DNA of 43,687 nucleotides from Physocladia obscura (GCA_027596945.1 JADGJH010000017.1:1-43687), one strand, 5' to 3'; counted from the stretch's first letter, positions 30,280-42,972 are shown. Numbers and translations: made by a program. Notes: generated by a model not told the origin, from the sequence alone.

Positions 30280-33200
30280 TTATTTTGCTTTAAGCTGCAA
30301 TTCCTCTTCTTCTTGTTCTTCTTCACCATTTGCTTCTTCTTCCTTTGGTTCAATATTCATACTCTCCATGTACAACTGATCCTCTGTGCTTACGCCCAAA
30401 CCTGCTAAATTATAATTTGAATATTCGCTTGAACTATTTACTTTTTGTTCTCCTATTCGTCTAAAAAATTGCTGAAGACTTTCAATTGCAGTAAAATCGA
30501 ATGGCTTTGTTTGAAATTTTTGGATCTCTTGAATTATTTGAAAAAGCTTATAACATTTACCAAAGTTTATAATTCTTGAAAGTGTGTTTGTGGAATTTGG
30601 CAAAATTTCAGGATTTCCATGCTCGATGAATGTTATATCTGTTAAATATACTCCTTTTATTTTGATGATATCAGCGACAGGGTGTTTGTGCGATACCACG
30701 TCAAGAAGATGGGCAAAAAAATTATTGATAAATATTGTTTTTAATTCAAACGATTTACCCAGAAATGGAACTGCTGGGAGCTTCACATCTTTCAGTTCTT
30801 TTCGATAATTCGAATACTGCCCTCGGGGGCTGACTATATCGGCAGTTTCTTCATATTCATTGTAAATGGTGCTATATCTTTTGCTGAATTTTTTCCAGGT
30901 GCGATGCAATCGAGCTATAGGTGCCATAGATAATCCTGATACAATACCAGTGACGCCATTATAGTTTTTTAACTCACGGCATTTCTATTTTCATTTCAGA
31001 CGGATAAATGATGTTTCAATTTTCTTACATTTGCACATTGGGCAAAATACTTCATCATCAACACCCGCGTTTTAATGTGGCTGCATGAGATAATATTGGT
31101 TGCAATCCAAAGAGTGAGCTAGCTACCGATTGGTTAAAAATAGTAAGAAAAAATTCTGGAAGCTCACATTATTGGTGTGAGATATCATTTTCGAGATTGC
31201 GGAGTCGGCTGCTGAAACGAATTCTTTCGAAATTTTTCTAGAATTAGGCATCTTTCTTGTAAGCGCTTCTAAACGTGCACTTGACCTCTCTTTTTCAAGT
31301 TTTGATGACCATATTTGATCGAGGCATTCGGATGGACGCATAAGTAGAAATATTTCGAACTCGAGAAGAGTTATTTGCTTTGCAAATTCCAAAGGATCTA
31401 ATTCCAGAATTCGAGTGGAATCGAAAAATAAAACGTTCGGATCTATTTCAGAAAACAAACTGAAGGCTTTCGGCATAGTTTTAATAACAGAGGTTTTCGC
31501 AACCGCTATGCCATATTTTGCAATCTGTTTATCAGTTAGATAATAGTATTGTGTTTTTGTCATTTGAGACTCACTCTCGTTTCCATTTCACTCAGTATCA
31601 GTCTTCCATCTACCTCCCAGTCAGTGAGAACAACTTTTTCAATAAAATCACGAAATCCTCCGAGCAAAAGCTCATTCTGAATAAAATCGTCATCAAAAGA
31701 TATTTTCATCCACAATGTGAAAAATTTCAAAACACTAAAAACTGTTAATAGCCGAATTTATAAAATCTAGTTGCTTACTTTTGCTGTACTTGATTAACTT
31801 TAATTTTAATCCAGGCATTAAATTCTCTTTCGCTTAAGTTACTAGGCGGAATAATATTTTCGTATTGATGAATCAACTGTTTTAGTAGATCAACGGATGT
31901 CATAAATGAATGGTGGCAGAGAATTAAAATATGGGCCGTTTCAATATCTGATAAAGAAATCTTTGGTTTTATTGAAAACTAAAATTAATATGAAACAAAT
32001 AAACCATAATTATTGTGTGAAGTGATAAAAGCCACAATCTCTGAAATTTGACCACCTTTGAGAAATTTTAATTTTGTATCGAAAATTAAACTGTGGAAAG
32101 GTTCATCCAGCTTAAGATTGGCAATATTGTATTGTTCCGATTGATCCTGCGATGAAAAAAAAATAGTTTCGCATTATTTTTTTGGAATCGTTCTTACTGA
32201 AATGTTTCCACGCCAAGCTTCAAACAAGGCTTGGATATTTTCGTTTTGAGTTGTTTTTCGATTCCATTCCTGTCGCCGTTTAAAATCCCCTTCCCAGCAT
32301 TCTCTTATATTAATTGCCACAGCTTTCGCTACAGCAAACAATTTTTTTACTGCTTTCACGCAAGGTATACATGATTGAAGCATATTAAATTCCGATTCCC
32401 GAGTTGCCCAGACAAATGATGCCTCTGTTCCAGCTTTTTGAACCCTATCCGAACACTCAATAACTTCTTCTTGCGTCAATTCAAGAAGATATAGAGCAGA
32501 AACAGGAAAATCAGTAACTCCCAAATTTATATTCAATTTTTCAATATTTTCAACGTCTTCTTTGGCCAAAAGAACGGAATCAAAGCTATCAGCAAAATCA
32601 ACAAATAATTCGAAGCCTTGGATTTCCTGAATTATCTCATAGGCACGGGCGCATATGATTCGCGTTCCTAGAATATATCGATCTTGCCTTTTCTGAGTTT
32701 GAAGCTTTTTTAGTTCATTGACGGAGATCACGAATTCCTTTAGTTTCTGCTCAAGTGCGTTGAAATACTCCAAGTCCGATGCTCTTGTTTTGGGTTCCAC
32801 CTCCACCACCTCATTCAACTCGTTTATTTTTTTAGACAGACGCTCCATATTGAGAAAATCATTGATACTCTTATACTTTTCGTAATTCAGCAAATTCGGC
32901 CGTGGCCATTTCTTGAATGTATCTTCTTCTGTCTTTCCGATTTTAGCAGTATGGCTTTCTTCTATTTCTTTTGAAAATCTTTTTTCTTGCATTTGATCCA
33001 TCTACACAATTGTTTTTTTTGAAAAGGTGAGAAAAACAAAAAAAACAAAATAACATTCTAACTTGAAAAATTAAAGGTTTTTCCAAGAGTGGGAAATACC
33101 CAAAACAATTTGCCAAGTCGACCAAAGATTTGGCCGCTTTTGACAAATTTGATGCAGCTTGGATCATATCTGTCACTGCAGAAGACGGCGGCCATATCCC

Positions 33201-35269
33201 GCAAGCAAGTTTTGTTGTTAAAACAAGCGACTCTTGATATTCTGCTTTTAAAGTTTTTGCTTGATGGCTCAAAACCTCTGAAGCAAAGGAATTTGCAAAC
33301 AATGAAGTCTCAAATAGTTTTTGACTGGCGCCTGCCGAAAAGTGAGGTGAAATAGGAACTTGTGTATCTTTTGAAGGCCAAACTGAAGAATTCATTTCTT
33401 CAATATGTCTCAATATAGTGTTACTATGCTGAATAGACTTTGCGGAAATTACAACATATGTTGTCTTTTCATGCTTATTTGCTGCTATTGCGAGTTGAAT
33501 AATACACTTGTACAAATTCATATAGGCTTGATCCAACTCAGTCCCAACTACAGGAAGATTTTCAGTCAGGTCGAGTCTTTCTTGACCAATTTCGATCTGA
33601 ATTCAAATTTAGAATAAAAGTTACATAAAATAGTTAAAGAAATAAATACTTCTGATGGTAAAAAAATATTTCTATGGCCATTAATTTCACATTCGGCCAT
33701 GGTAGGGCTTGTGGTACCCAGAGAATTCGATTTTGACTGTAAAGTTCGCAAAATTTTAGCTACTTCTTCCATATCATCTGCAGATAACAAAAAAATTTGA
33801 TCTCTTCTAGTCACTTGCTTCTTGATATTATAACAACTTTTGTATTTGATTTGCCATCCATCAATCTCCCAATCAGTCTGATAAAGTTGTGAGCTTATTT
33901 TCTTCAATTTTTGAACTCCAATTTTCACCCAACTTTCTGTCTCTGAATCCAATTCTGCTCCAAAAGAAAGAAGTAGTTTTACCATATCAAGTTTGCGTAA
34001 CCAACACGCAATCATTAGAGCAGTATATCCTTTTGCAGGTCCAATTCGCATGTTGATGATTGCGCCTCTTTCAATAAGATATTTCACAATGTCTCTATGC
34101 CCATTGATTACTGCCAAAATGAGAGGAGTTGGTGTAAACTTTTGAGTAAATGGTTTTTCTTCGTTTTCAGAACCCGCCAAACTACAGTTAATTTTGGCTT
34201 TAACAGTTTCAACAAAATAACGAACAACATCAAAATTCCCTGAATAGCATGCGTAGGAAAGTGCCGAAAGACCACGAGCGTCAACAAGGTCAATATCTGA
34301 ATTTTTATCTACAAATCTTTCAATCAGACTTAAATGGCCCTTAAAAGCGGCTTTCATCAACGGAGTTATGCCTCGTTGATTTTTTAGATTTATGAATTGA
34401 TATTGAGTTAATTTACTTGGTAAATTTGAATTCAAATATGCCGCTGAATGTGGATTTAACTTGTTTTTTGGAATTGCAGTTAATACGCGATTTTGAATGC
34501 GACTCCAACAGCTGTTTGAAGCCATGGACTTTGCTGATTTCATAAAATCGCATTTTTCATTCGAAACTAATAGTGCTTGTGTTTGCATTTGATTCAGATG
34601 CGGTGCAAATAAAGAATTTTTCTGGACCGATATATTTACGTTAAAAAAGTGTAACCTTTTCGCACTTTTTGCGAACTCGTCTTGACTCAATTTCCCTCCT
34701 TGAGAACTTAAATGTTGTGTCAATTTGTGTTCATGGCCGAAAAGGCGCAAAGCTAAGCAAGTTGGTGAGACACCGGATCTGTTTTCCTTGTTAGGATCTG
34801 CTCCCTTGATGAGAAATATTGCTGCCAAAGTGAGATCTCGATACGCGACAGCAACGTGAAGAACGGTATTTCCATAATTGTCAATTGCATTGTTCAAGCA
34901 ATGAATAATTTTGTTCGATATTGAGTGGGATAACATGTATCGTCGAAGCTGCTCGGCATCATCTTCCTAATCAAGGAAGTTATAAATCTCAACAAAAAAA
35001 CTTGACCTTACATTGCATAAATCAAGAGTTTCTTTGAACATGTTGGAATTATGTTGCTCATGGACGACATTAAATGTCGCTGGTAACACATCACTGATGA
35101 TTTTTAAAATAAAACAAAAAAAATGTAAACAACAAAAAACAGTATAAAACCTCGTTTCGTAACTTGAGATAGATTTGTTCCGTGTATTTCGAAAGTTTCT
35201 GTTTGTACCGATTGCTGCCAAGAAGGAGACACGTATGTCGTGATTGTTTGAATGAACAAAATTTTGCAT
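30280..35269 (-). CDS. Ankyrin-repeat RasGEF (Ras guanine nucleotide exchange factor)
   Basis: Exchange factor for a Ras-type GTPase. About 11 exons, roughly 1450-1500 aa. Exons with firm ends: 35269-35151, 35093-35012, 34966-33650, 33596-33063 and 33001-32198. The 34966-33650 exon holds ankyrin repeats (GNTVLHVAVAYRD; RGITPLMKAAFKGHLSLIERF; ALSYACYSGNFDVVRYF; TPLILAVINGHRDIVKYLI; YTALMIACWLRKLDMVKLLL). Then come a helical middle region and the RasGEF N-terminal module near 31.6-32.1 kb (TSVDLLKQLIHQYENI). The catalytic CDC25 domain follows: ILELDPLEFAKQITLLEF, HTNN, NYNGVTGIVSGLSMAPIARL and VPFLGK to VYLTDITFIEHGNP. The tail is Glu-rich. The start ATG at 35269 follows a stop-limited frame. 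The gene ends 31 bp from the Atg11 stop. Confidence 0.85.
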
Positions 35270-35336
35270 TGAAAACTTCAAATCACACAAAAAGAAGAAA
35301 TCAATTAAAAGTGAATTTTATTAAGCTAACTGCTAC

Positions 35337-37732
35337 TTAATGAGAAGGAACTGACTGTCCATCAATACTATCCTTCTTCGAAAACCAAATAACCGTAGCG
35401 ACACCAACAAATGATGAAATAGCACAACCAACCATAGCACCCCAGCCTCTCGCAGTAATATAATCAGGAAGCACCGATGGACTCAAATTCTGTCCAGACA
35501 TATCCAAGGCCAAGTTTCCAGCGGCATTTCCTGAACTTCGAATTCCTTGAGCATCGCAAAAACCTTTCATGGTGCTGTCAATCGTATTGGTTACGAGACT
35601 TGGCGCTTCAATCAATAAAGCAGCAAGTCCAGCCTCCAAGTGCCATTCTATATGGCAGTGGAAAAGCCAAACTCCGGGATTCGTAGACGTGAATCGAAAA
35701 ATAGCGTAACCGCCACCAGGAACATTGACGACATCGCGTCTAACTGGATTTGCCGCAATTTTTTCTGGATATGGATTTGATGGATCGAATGTATTATTCG
35801 AAAGGTATATAAGTTGAAAAGAATGGCCATGAAGGTGGACTGTTGTTTGTTGTTAAATTTTAAAAATTTTGGCCAAAAACTAACATGGATGCTTTCCAGA
35901 ATCCGTATTGGAAATAATAATTTCGGCCGAATCTCCGAAATCGCTAACAACCATAGCACTTGCACCATACACTGCTGGATTGTCAACGTATTGGCTCCCA
36001 ATCGTTTCCATAGTATAAAGTGGTGCAACGACCGGCATAACATATGGAGTATTATTAAAAGCGCCGTGATTGGTTCCATCACTGTAAACTTGAAAGCCGG
36101 CTTCCAGAAGAAAAGAGTTTTTTGGATCAGGTGTAGGAAGGGCTTCTAACACGGCAAGTGGGACCAAGTCAAGTTCATTCATGATGTCGTTAAAATCAGG
36201 AGCTGTCGCGCTATACATTTGAGCTGATGCAGAAGTGTTGTAAATAAATGGCATCGTGACATCGTATACAAGGTTTGCTGGCGCATTTTCGAACATTGAG
36301 CTTTCCATAACAGCATGCAAGAGGTAGTTGACTTCTGTGCCATTTCCCGCCTCTCTAGCTTTAAAAATAACAGCGGTTCGCTGAGCAGGACCAATGGAGA
36401 AAGAAGATTGCAAACTTGGCTCGACATCAACCTACCAAAATTAAGTCAACTTACGTTATTTTCTAAAAAGTGAAACTTACCCCGTCAATCTCAACAACAT
36501 ACATGTCATGCCCCTCGATATAAATATCATAAGTCACAAGAGTGGCCATGGAAACGAATCGAACTTTGTATGTTTTTCCGGGAACAATAATTTGGTCAGG
36601 GTTGTCCAACTCGTTAAGGAGTCCGGCGTCTGAAAAATTCAGTTAAGTTATATAACAATGCATATTGTAGAAAAAACGTACTGGGAACAGGCTCAGCTCC
36701 AGAAGGATTGTATATTCCCAAGAATTGAGCAAGTGCAACAGGCTGCTCTACATTATAAAAATCGCTAATTGAAACAACAAATTCGTCATCAAACGGAGCC
36801 AATTGAATGCTTGGAGGCGGGTTGATAACGAGGGGAGCACGCAATCCATCAACATACTCACCCTGAATGATTATTGTGAGAATAAATAAAAAAGATCCAG
36901 TTAATAAACGCTACAAACCAGCCAATGTGCATGAATCCAGTAAGTTCCCCATTGTAAAAGTGGAAACGTGTAGGTGTAAGTTCCACCTGGCGGAATAGGA
37001 CTAAAAGGAGACTTAGGTTTTACAAAACAGATGCTAAATATGTGTGCCATACAAACCATTGAGTGACCATTCCTGGTCCATCCATTTGAACTGTTCCGTA
37101 TTGGAAAATCCCATGATGATGTATTGAGACAGCCTTGTCAAGATTGTTGACCTAATTTACGGTATATATATGAATGAAACTGTATTCCTAAATATATTAT
37201 ATATTACACATATGAGAAAATAGACATACCACAGTCAAGGAAAATGTATCGTTGAAGTTGAGAACAACAATTGGAATGCTATTTTATTGTTATTTTCAAC
37301 GTAAAATTTTCAGCAATGATGACTTACGGCCAAGTGCCGTTGACACCAATCATGCGGCGCGAGTAGTTTGCACGAACGACATTCTCAACATAATCAATAT
37401 TCCAAGTCAATGCTTTGAAACCGCCAGCGGAGTAAATACCAACGGAGGCATCACCACCGGTATTACCAACACCCCCAGATGTTGAGTTTGAGTTTGTGGA
37501 TGTATTTGGATTTATGTTAACTATTGGCGTAGTTTGTGAGATTGCGGATGCTACTGTTGTTGCTGAAGCAGATGTCGACACTGATTGAGCAGATACAGTT
37601 GCTGCGAACAGCACTAGTCCATAGAATGTTCTTCCGAACGCTGCGATTATAATGCGATATGTTTCGTTGGTTCAGTCAATGCTCCCGGAACTTAGACTAT
37701 TCTCTCACACGTGACGACTCACTTGATTGCAT
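35337..37732 (-). CDS. Fet3-like membrane-anchored multicopper oxidase
   Basis: Cell-surface oxidase that couples one-electron oxidation (in Fet3, of ferrous iron) to reduction of oxygen to water. A 10-bp first exon (37732-37723) joins exon 2 at 37640 to give MQSTFGRTFYGLVLFAATVSA, a signal peptide. Copper ligands are visible: IHHHGIFQ, WIHAHW, HPFHLHGHSF and WLFHCHIEWHLEAGL, the axial position being Leu. Other Fet3-like parts are MVTQCPIPPGG and YNPSGAEPVP. A C-terminal hydrophobic helix (WGAMVGCAISSFVGVATVIW) precedes a basic tail, giving a type I membrane anchor. Of the residues tied to iron oxidation in Fet3, the Asp before HPFHLHGH is kept (TDSGKHP), while the Glu of SEWYH appears as Asp (SDFYN). 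At least eight exons. No Ftr1 permease is nearby. Confidence 0.86.
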
Positions 37733-38245
37733 TTTCCTTTATCTCGTTGATCAAGCTCCGCTCTTTTAACCTGTATTTGTTGGCGGGAGTTTCCACCAAT
37801 GGAACCGTTTCTTTTTTCTTTTTTCGGATTCTGCCAACCAATAGCATCGAGATCACGTGAGACAATGTGATGTGAAATCTTCTGAAAACATCAAATCTGA
37901 TGTTCAAAAAACGGTTGAATAATTAGTGTGAACATTTAGCTCACTTGCGATCGGTCGCAACTAGAGAAGAGTTGACTCAAAAAAACCACATTTTTCATTT
38001 TCTGAGTTTTTTAATATGTTCTTCCTCCAGAAAGAAAGTGAAAATATAATATTTATCTAGGAAGTACGTGAAAATGTAGAAGTGAGACACTGAAAATTGT
38101 GTAGGAAAATAAATGTAAAAAAAAAACCAAGAAACGATGTTTGGAGAACTCAAAATGTTTTGGTCGAGTGGATGTGACTCATTCTTCGGCTTCGGAGGTC
38201 TTTTTGGTTTGACAATAATTGACTCACGAAAAAGTTTTGAATAAA
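37733..38245. promoter_or_regulatory. Divergent intergenic region, oxidase and DUF2408 genes
   Basis: About 510 bp between the start of the multicopper oxidase and the start of the DUF2408-like gene on the other strand. Both promoters should lie here. An ORF of 62 codons on the minus strand (37719-37907) overlaps the oxidase start and looks fortuitous. A GATA-containing or metal-responsive site could not be asserted. Confidence 0.4.
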
Positions 38246-39921
38246 ATGGTTGGAATTCCAGTCACAAAAACCAAAAGAAAACAACAAAACATGTCTGCAA
38301 CTGCAAAAGTCACTGCAATCAGCGAAACAATCAACATTGTCCGCAAAGAAGGTGCCCACGAAATCAACATGCATTTACCAACAAAAGAGCAACCGATTCA
38401 AAAAGCACTTTTTGCGTTTCGCCACTCGTTGAATGCAATGCGCAAAGATTCACACGACGCGTTGACTCTCGCGGACATTAACGCAAAAGCTACAGAGCTT
38501 TCGGCAATTATGTTGCAACTACGGGATGCGCGAGCTAATGAAGTTGATGTTGACATTCCAAGAAATCGCGTTGACGACCTATTAGACAGTGTTTGGATGA
38601 CGATGTAAGTTTTTTTTCCCTAATATATTTATTTCCTTGTGTCATGCTTCTTTCCGCAACATCAGGTTTTTCGTTTGGGGAAAAATTGCTGCGATTCACG
38701 AGTCAATTTATCCCACATATGTTTCTTTGGTGACACTTTCAAGAACAATTGATGCTCTTCGTGCGTCTGAGGCTTGGACTCCTGCTGATATCGAGCCGCT
38801 ACAAGAACGTCTTCGTGTTCTTGACGAAACTGTTTCGGTGACAGAAGGAAAATTTGTTGCTCCTAATGCAGCATTTTCTGGAGACCAAATCCCCTTCGGC
38901 CAGGCCGTGCTAACGTCCTTGTTGAACCGCATTCATCGTACGGTCGCGTATTTAAATGCTGAAAATGAATCTGGTAATTTCGAGGAGTTGAAGATTGAAT
39001 TGAATGGAATTTTGGCGCAATTGACTGCGTTTGAATCGGAGACCTATACGATCGACTCCCTGATTCCATTATCGAAAAGACTGCATGCGATTGACTCTGG
39101 AAGAAAGTAAGGAATTCTTTGCCTAAAAAACAGACTAATATATTTATTTTTTCAGTCAAAGCGGAATTGAACCTGGGCAAGCAACGATTGGAGGAATTTT
39201 GAACATATGCTTTGAAAAACTCACTTCCTTGGTTGCTGATTTGGATCCTGTTACTGAAAGTTCGCCACTGTTCCTCGCGTTCTCTTCTTTAACTGCAATC
39301 AACACCGAGTTATCTCGCATTGAGTTGAACGTTAGTCTCCGCAGCAATCCTTCTGAACTGGGCAATGTAATTGCGGCAGTGTACATTCGCCTCCAAGAAA
39401 TCGAGTCTCACCGCGTAAACGGCACATTTGTTCCGGACACATCATCTTTTGACGCTGCAATTAAACTTCCTGGTCAGGCAACAATGCACAAACTGTTGCA
39501 CGATTCGCATGCAAAAATTTCACGTTTAGTCGATCCACTCTCGGGGCCAATCGTTGGAGAGTCACTGATATCAGAATACGAGCTTCTTATTAAGCAGAGA
39601 ACAACTTTACGCAAACTTCGCGCGTATGCCAGCGCGGGATGGAATGTTAGTGCTGATCTTGAGAAAGTGGAGCAAATTTTGAAGACTGTCGAAGGAAGGA
39701 AGGTTAAGGGTCTTTTCGTTGGAGAGCAACAAGGAGAGTCGGCGAAAGATGCAGAAGATGATTTGATTCTTCGTGGCGCAACAGAGCACAGCAGTTTTAA
39801 GCATTTATTTGCCTCCGCAACTGGTTTTCCTGACGGTCAAGCTGTTATCTCTGCTATCGTAGACGAATGTGATTCGTTGGTTTGGCAAATTACTTGTATT
39901 CTTTTTCATATTTATAAATAA
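38246..39921 (+). CDS. DUF2408/UPF0662-like fungal protein with tandem repeats
   Basis: Conserved fungal protein of uncertain function; the pattern recalls DUF2408 (UPF0662). Two introns are clear: the donor after GATGACGAT near 38606, joining to FFVWGKIAAIHESI at about 38666, and the donor near 39108, joining to NQSGIEPGQA at about 39155. A unit is repeated at least four times: a helix ending in L.xID or similar, a basic/glycine turn with F-V (EGKFV, VNGTFV, VKGLFV), then P.GQA and a helix with L (IPFGQAVLTSLL; IEPGQATIGGIL; KLPGQATMHKLL; FPDGQAVISAIV). The start may be 38246 or the next ATG at 38291. The 3' end is unsure: the frame stops at 39921, but a donor at about 39898 could splice to an exon near 39949-40142. 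Confidence 0.7.
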
Positions 39922-40413
39922 AAAATACTATGATAAATATGAGGTATAACTTCGAAGACTTGTCCAGGCCGGCTGCATTAGTGCTTGTCATACAGAAATC
40001 ATTTGCATTTGTATACCACCAGCTCATACTGCTTATGCAGCTTGTATTAATGCGACTGATCCGTCGCTTGGATGTGAATCTGTGTGACAGCTGTTTTTTT
40101 GTTTTGTTTTCTTTCCAAAAGCATGAAAGATCCAAACTATAAACAGAAAAAAGAGGAAGAAAATATAATAAAAAGAATTATTGTGAAAAATAAGAAGCTC
40201 TGTCCAATTGCTCTTTATTCATGATTTTTGTGACAATTTAAAAAAATAAAAAATAAAAATAAAACACAGAAAGAAAAAATAAGCAAAAAAAAAGAAAAGA
40301 AAAAAGGAGGAAAGAAAAAAGAAGAAAAAAGAAACAAAAACAAACAAAAAAAAAAAAAAGAAACAGGGAAATTCGAATGTCAGCAGAACTGCCACAGCCT
40401 GTACACAGCATCT
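39922..40413. other. Gene-poor transition into AT-rich DNA
   Basis: A possible last exon of the DUF2408-like gene (about 39949-40142) is followed by non-coding DNA dominated by A-rich sequence. No RNA gene was seen. Confidence 0.4.
40236..40366. repeat. A-rich polypurine tract
   Basis: About 130 bp made almost only of A with scattered G and a few C or T. It separates the compact gene-rich part from the decayed right end. Confidence 0.8.
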
Positions 40414-41300
40414 TCAGATACTTTTGGGTTTTTCAGTTGAGCTTGGAATTGAATTGAATATTGCTGGAGTTGATAGAGTTGATGAAAATCCAATAGCTCC
40501 AATATTAGGGACTTGTGAAGTTCTAGTTACAACTGGATTTTTGAAAGTAAAATTTGGAACTTGAAATGGATCTTTTGACAGCAAAACATTTGCAGCAACA
40601 TTTTGGTACTGAGAAACCATTGTCATTGAGGCATCATTGTCACTCTGATCAAATTCAAAAAATGGTTCATTATATCCAAGAGGATTTGCAACAACAGTGG
40701 CAATAAAAGATGTAGAAATTGGAGGATTTTGCTGTATATTAGGGCTCATAACTGCCAGAGGATTTTTATTTGCTTCTTGAAGTAGTTTTCATGTTCAACC
40801 CTTGTCATAAGTTATGAAAAATCTGGCCAATACCTCAGAAAACTTTTTCCATATATTTGTTTGAACTCCAGGAAGTGGTGAGAAATACCATTGATATCCA
40901 GCAATTGACCTGAATTCCAGTGCATTGCAATCAATACATAATTAGCATCTTCTGTAACTGTAATTCCCCTGTTTGGATTCCCAAAATATTGTGGAATGTG
41001 TTTTTTGAAAAGTGTCATTTCAGTAATAGCACAATTATATGGCACAAAGCATTTTGACAAGAGCCAAAAATTTTTGAAAACAAGGATAATACTTCACCAT
41101 TGAGTCTGTCACAAAATCTTGTTGGTTTTCAGGGATTAATGGAGCAATGTTAAATGTCTCAGGAGTTATTTTTTGGACTGCAGAAATAAGCCACCAACTA
41201 AAGACAGATTCACTGTAGAGACAGTAAGTAACATTATTGATATAGTCAAATAAGAAATAGTCAAAGCTTCAAAAAGTTCTGGAGAACTATTCCATGCCTG
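40414..41300 (-). pseudogene. Broken gene fragments, possibly of a fungal transcription factor
   Basis: Open segments on the minus strand lie in different frames: 41060-40812 (contains YFGNPNRGITVTEDANYVLI), 40749-40414 (Ser/Pro/Asn-rich, starts MSPNIQQNPP), and a third frame from about 41240 to 41037 (contains FSWWLISAVQKITPETFNI and PLIPENQQDFV). The last piece faintly resembles the middle region of fungal-specific Zn(II)2Cys6 transcription factors, but the match is weak and no zinc cluster is visible. No splice set joins the pieces cleanly, so decay is more likely than an intact gene. It may instead be a fast-evolving orphan gene. Confidence 0.3.
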
Positions 41301-42960
41301 TAATGCATGATTCCTGGTTTGATGAGCAGATTCAAGTGCTGAAAATCTGTTGTTTTTTGGAAGGCTTTAGAGATGTTGAACCTTAAGCTTGATAGTAGTT
41401 TTGGGTAGAGAGCTCTTTATTTTTAGGATGTTTTCAAAAGTCAAAATCCAACAGCCTTCTTATAGCTTTTTTTAATGCTTATTCAGCCCATTTCAAATTC
41501 CCCATGATTTCAGTTGATTGTTTGATTTCAAACTTTGGAGTCCTTTCTTTAGAAAATGTTAAAATTCCATGACCAGTGGCAACAGTCTGGAATAATTCCC
41601 TACCAAATATAAATAATTCATTTATTCTGTGTATAATATATAAGAATTAAAATACAAAGCTTCATTAAAAATTTTGAATTCAAGTTCTAATCATAACTGA
41701 GAGGCTCTAACAATTGACAGAGGCCATCTACAGTGGTCACCATACTGAAATAACGTGTAAAGATAGTAAAGTACACAAGAAGTTTTATATACAATATTTC
41801 TGAATGTTTTTCAGCTGCCTTATTAAACAGCTACTGTTTATCATTGAGTCATGTAACATATATACATGTATTTAGAGACTCTTTCTGAACTTGTTATACA
41901 TATATGAGCCCTCAGCTTGTGTTAATAACAAGAGTAACATTGTAATGATAAAAGGGATGAATAAAACTGTAGTTTTGGCCAAAGGCACTATTGGTACATC
42001 AGCTCACACTGCTGTCATGGTACTCTGTGCAATGTGCCACAATGGGCTATAAAAATAGAAATATTTTTATTATTCATTCACAATTAATGCTAGCAGATGC
42101 TAAATAGCCAGAAATGACTCTGTATAAATTGTATGCACTTGCAATGCCATCTTGAATGTCCCACAAGTGATGGATTGATAAGCAAGTTGGAAAATTTGCA
42201 TGAAAAAATAGAAAAATTGGTGCCACCTGTGTGCCTCTTACATAGTCTTGATAGGGGCCACAGCTGGTATCACCAAAAATGCAAAATAGAGCATTTGCCT
42301 CTTAGCTAAGATGCCAGGTGACCAATCAAGCCAAGACCACCAAGATACTGAAAAATGTATAAAAATTGTTGGTTTCTTTTCTGAAATAGTCATAAAAAAA
42401 AATATATTATTCATCTCTAAAACCCATTGTTACATACAGCAAATCAACAAAAAACATCCAAAAAACAGCACAAGTTCCGAAAATTAGGTGCCAGGCTTGT
42501 ATTGCTACTTCTGCTGCCACAACTTGGCTGTGTTAGCATGTAATGCAGCCATCAGTGAACATGTGTGGGTAGTTTGTTCAGCACCTTGTTGTCATTGTCA
42601 GTGTTTCACAAATGTAGCTGCTTAAGGTCTATATCAAAAAACAACTTTATTTTACACAATGTTTGCAATCTATGTTACAATTGTATGTAGTCAGGATTTT
42701 TGGTAAAAATTATTTTTCTTTATTCAAGATTTTCATTTTCCAAAATCCCCTGACTTCAATTATAAAACCAATCAATATTTTTCACTGTTCCTGACCGCAT
42801 AAAGCATCTATTTCATTATATATAATTACATTCCAGCTTAAGCTTAATGACAGAATGGCGCAAGGTTGATTTCCACTGTTGAAGTTGATTTTGAATACCT
42901 TTTCTTAAATAAAGATTCAAGTTCATCTAAATTACAGCTTTAATTCATTCTACCTTCAAC
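41301..42960. other. AT-rich non-coding region with no supported gene
   Basis: Over 1.6 kb without an ORF of note on either strand, with many short A/T runs. It lies downstream of the copia fragment in that element's orientation and may hold its 3' LTR and older insertions. I found no RNA gene. Confidence 0.5.
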
Positions 42961-42961
42961 A

Positions 42962-42972
42962 ACTCCCCTCAA
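42962..42972 (-). other. Putative polypurine tract of the copia element
   Basis: On the minus strand TTGAGGGGAGT is followed at once by TGTTGAAGG. A purine-rich tract next to a TG-starting sequence is the classic junction between the internal region and the 3' LTR of Ty1/copia elements. The LTR would extend from 42961 leftward; a CTTCAACA-type end at 42877 would make it only 85 bp, so its true end is unresolved. Confidence 0.5.

Noticed and set aside
39930..40142. Separate 70-aa protein after the DUF2408-like gene
   Set aside because: Starts at a weak position, has no domain, and may rather be a last exon or non-coding sequence.
42877..42961. An 85-bp complete LTR bounded by TGTTGAAG and CTTCAACA
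   Set aside because: Too short for a working LTR; the matching ends may be chance or a deletion product, so only the polypurine junction is annotated.
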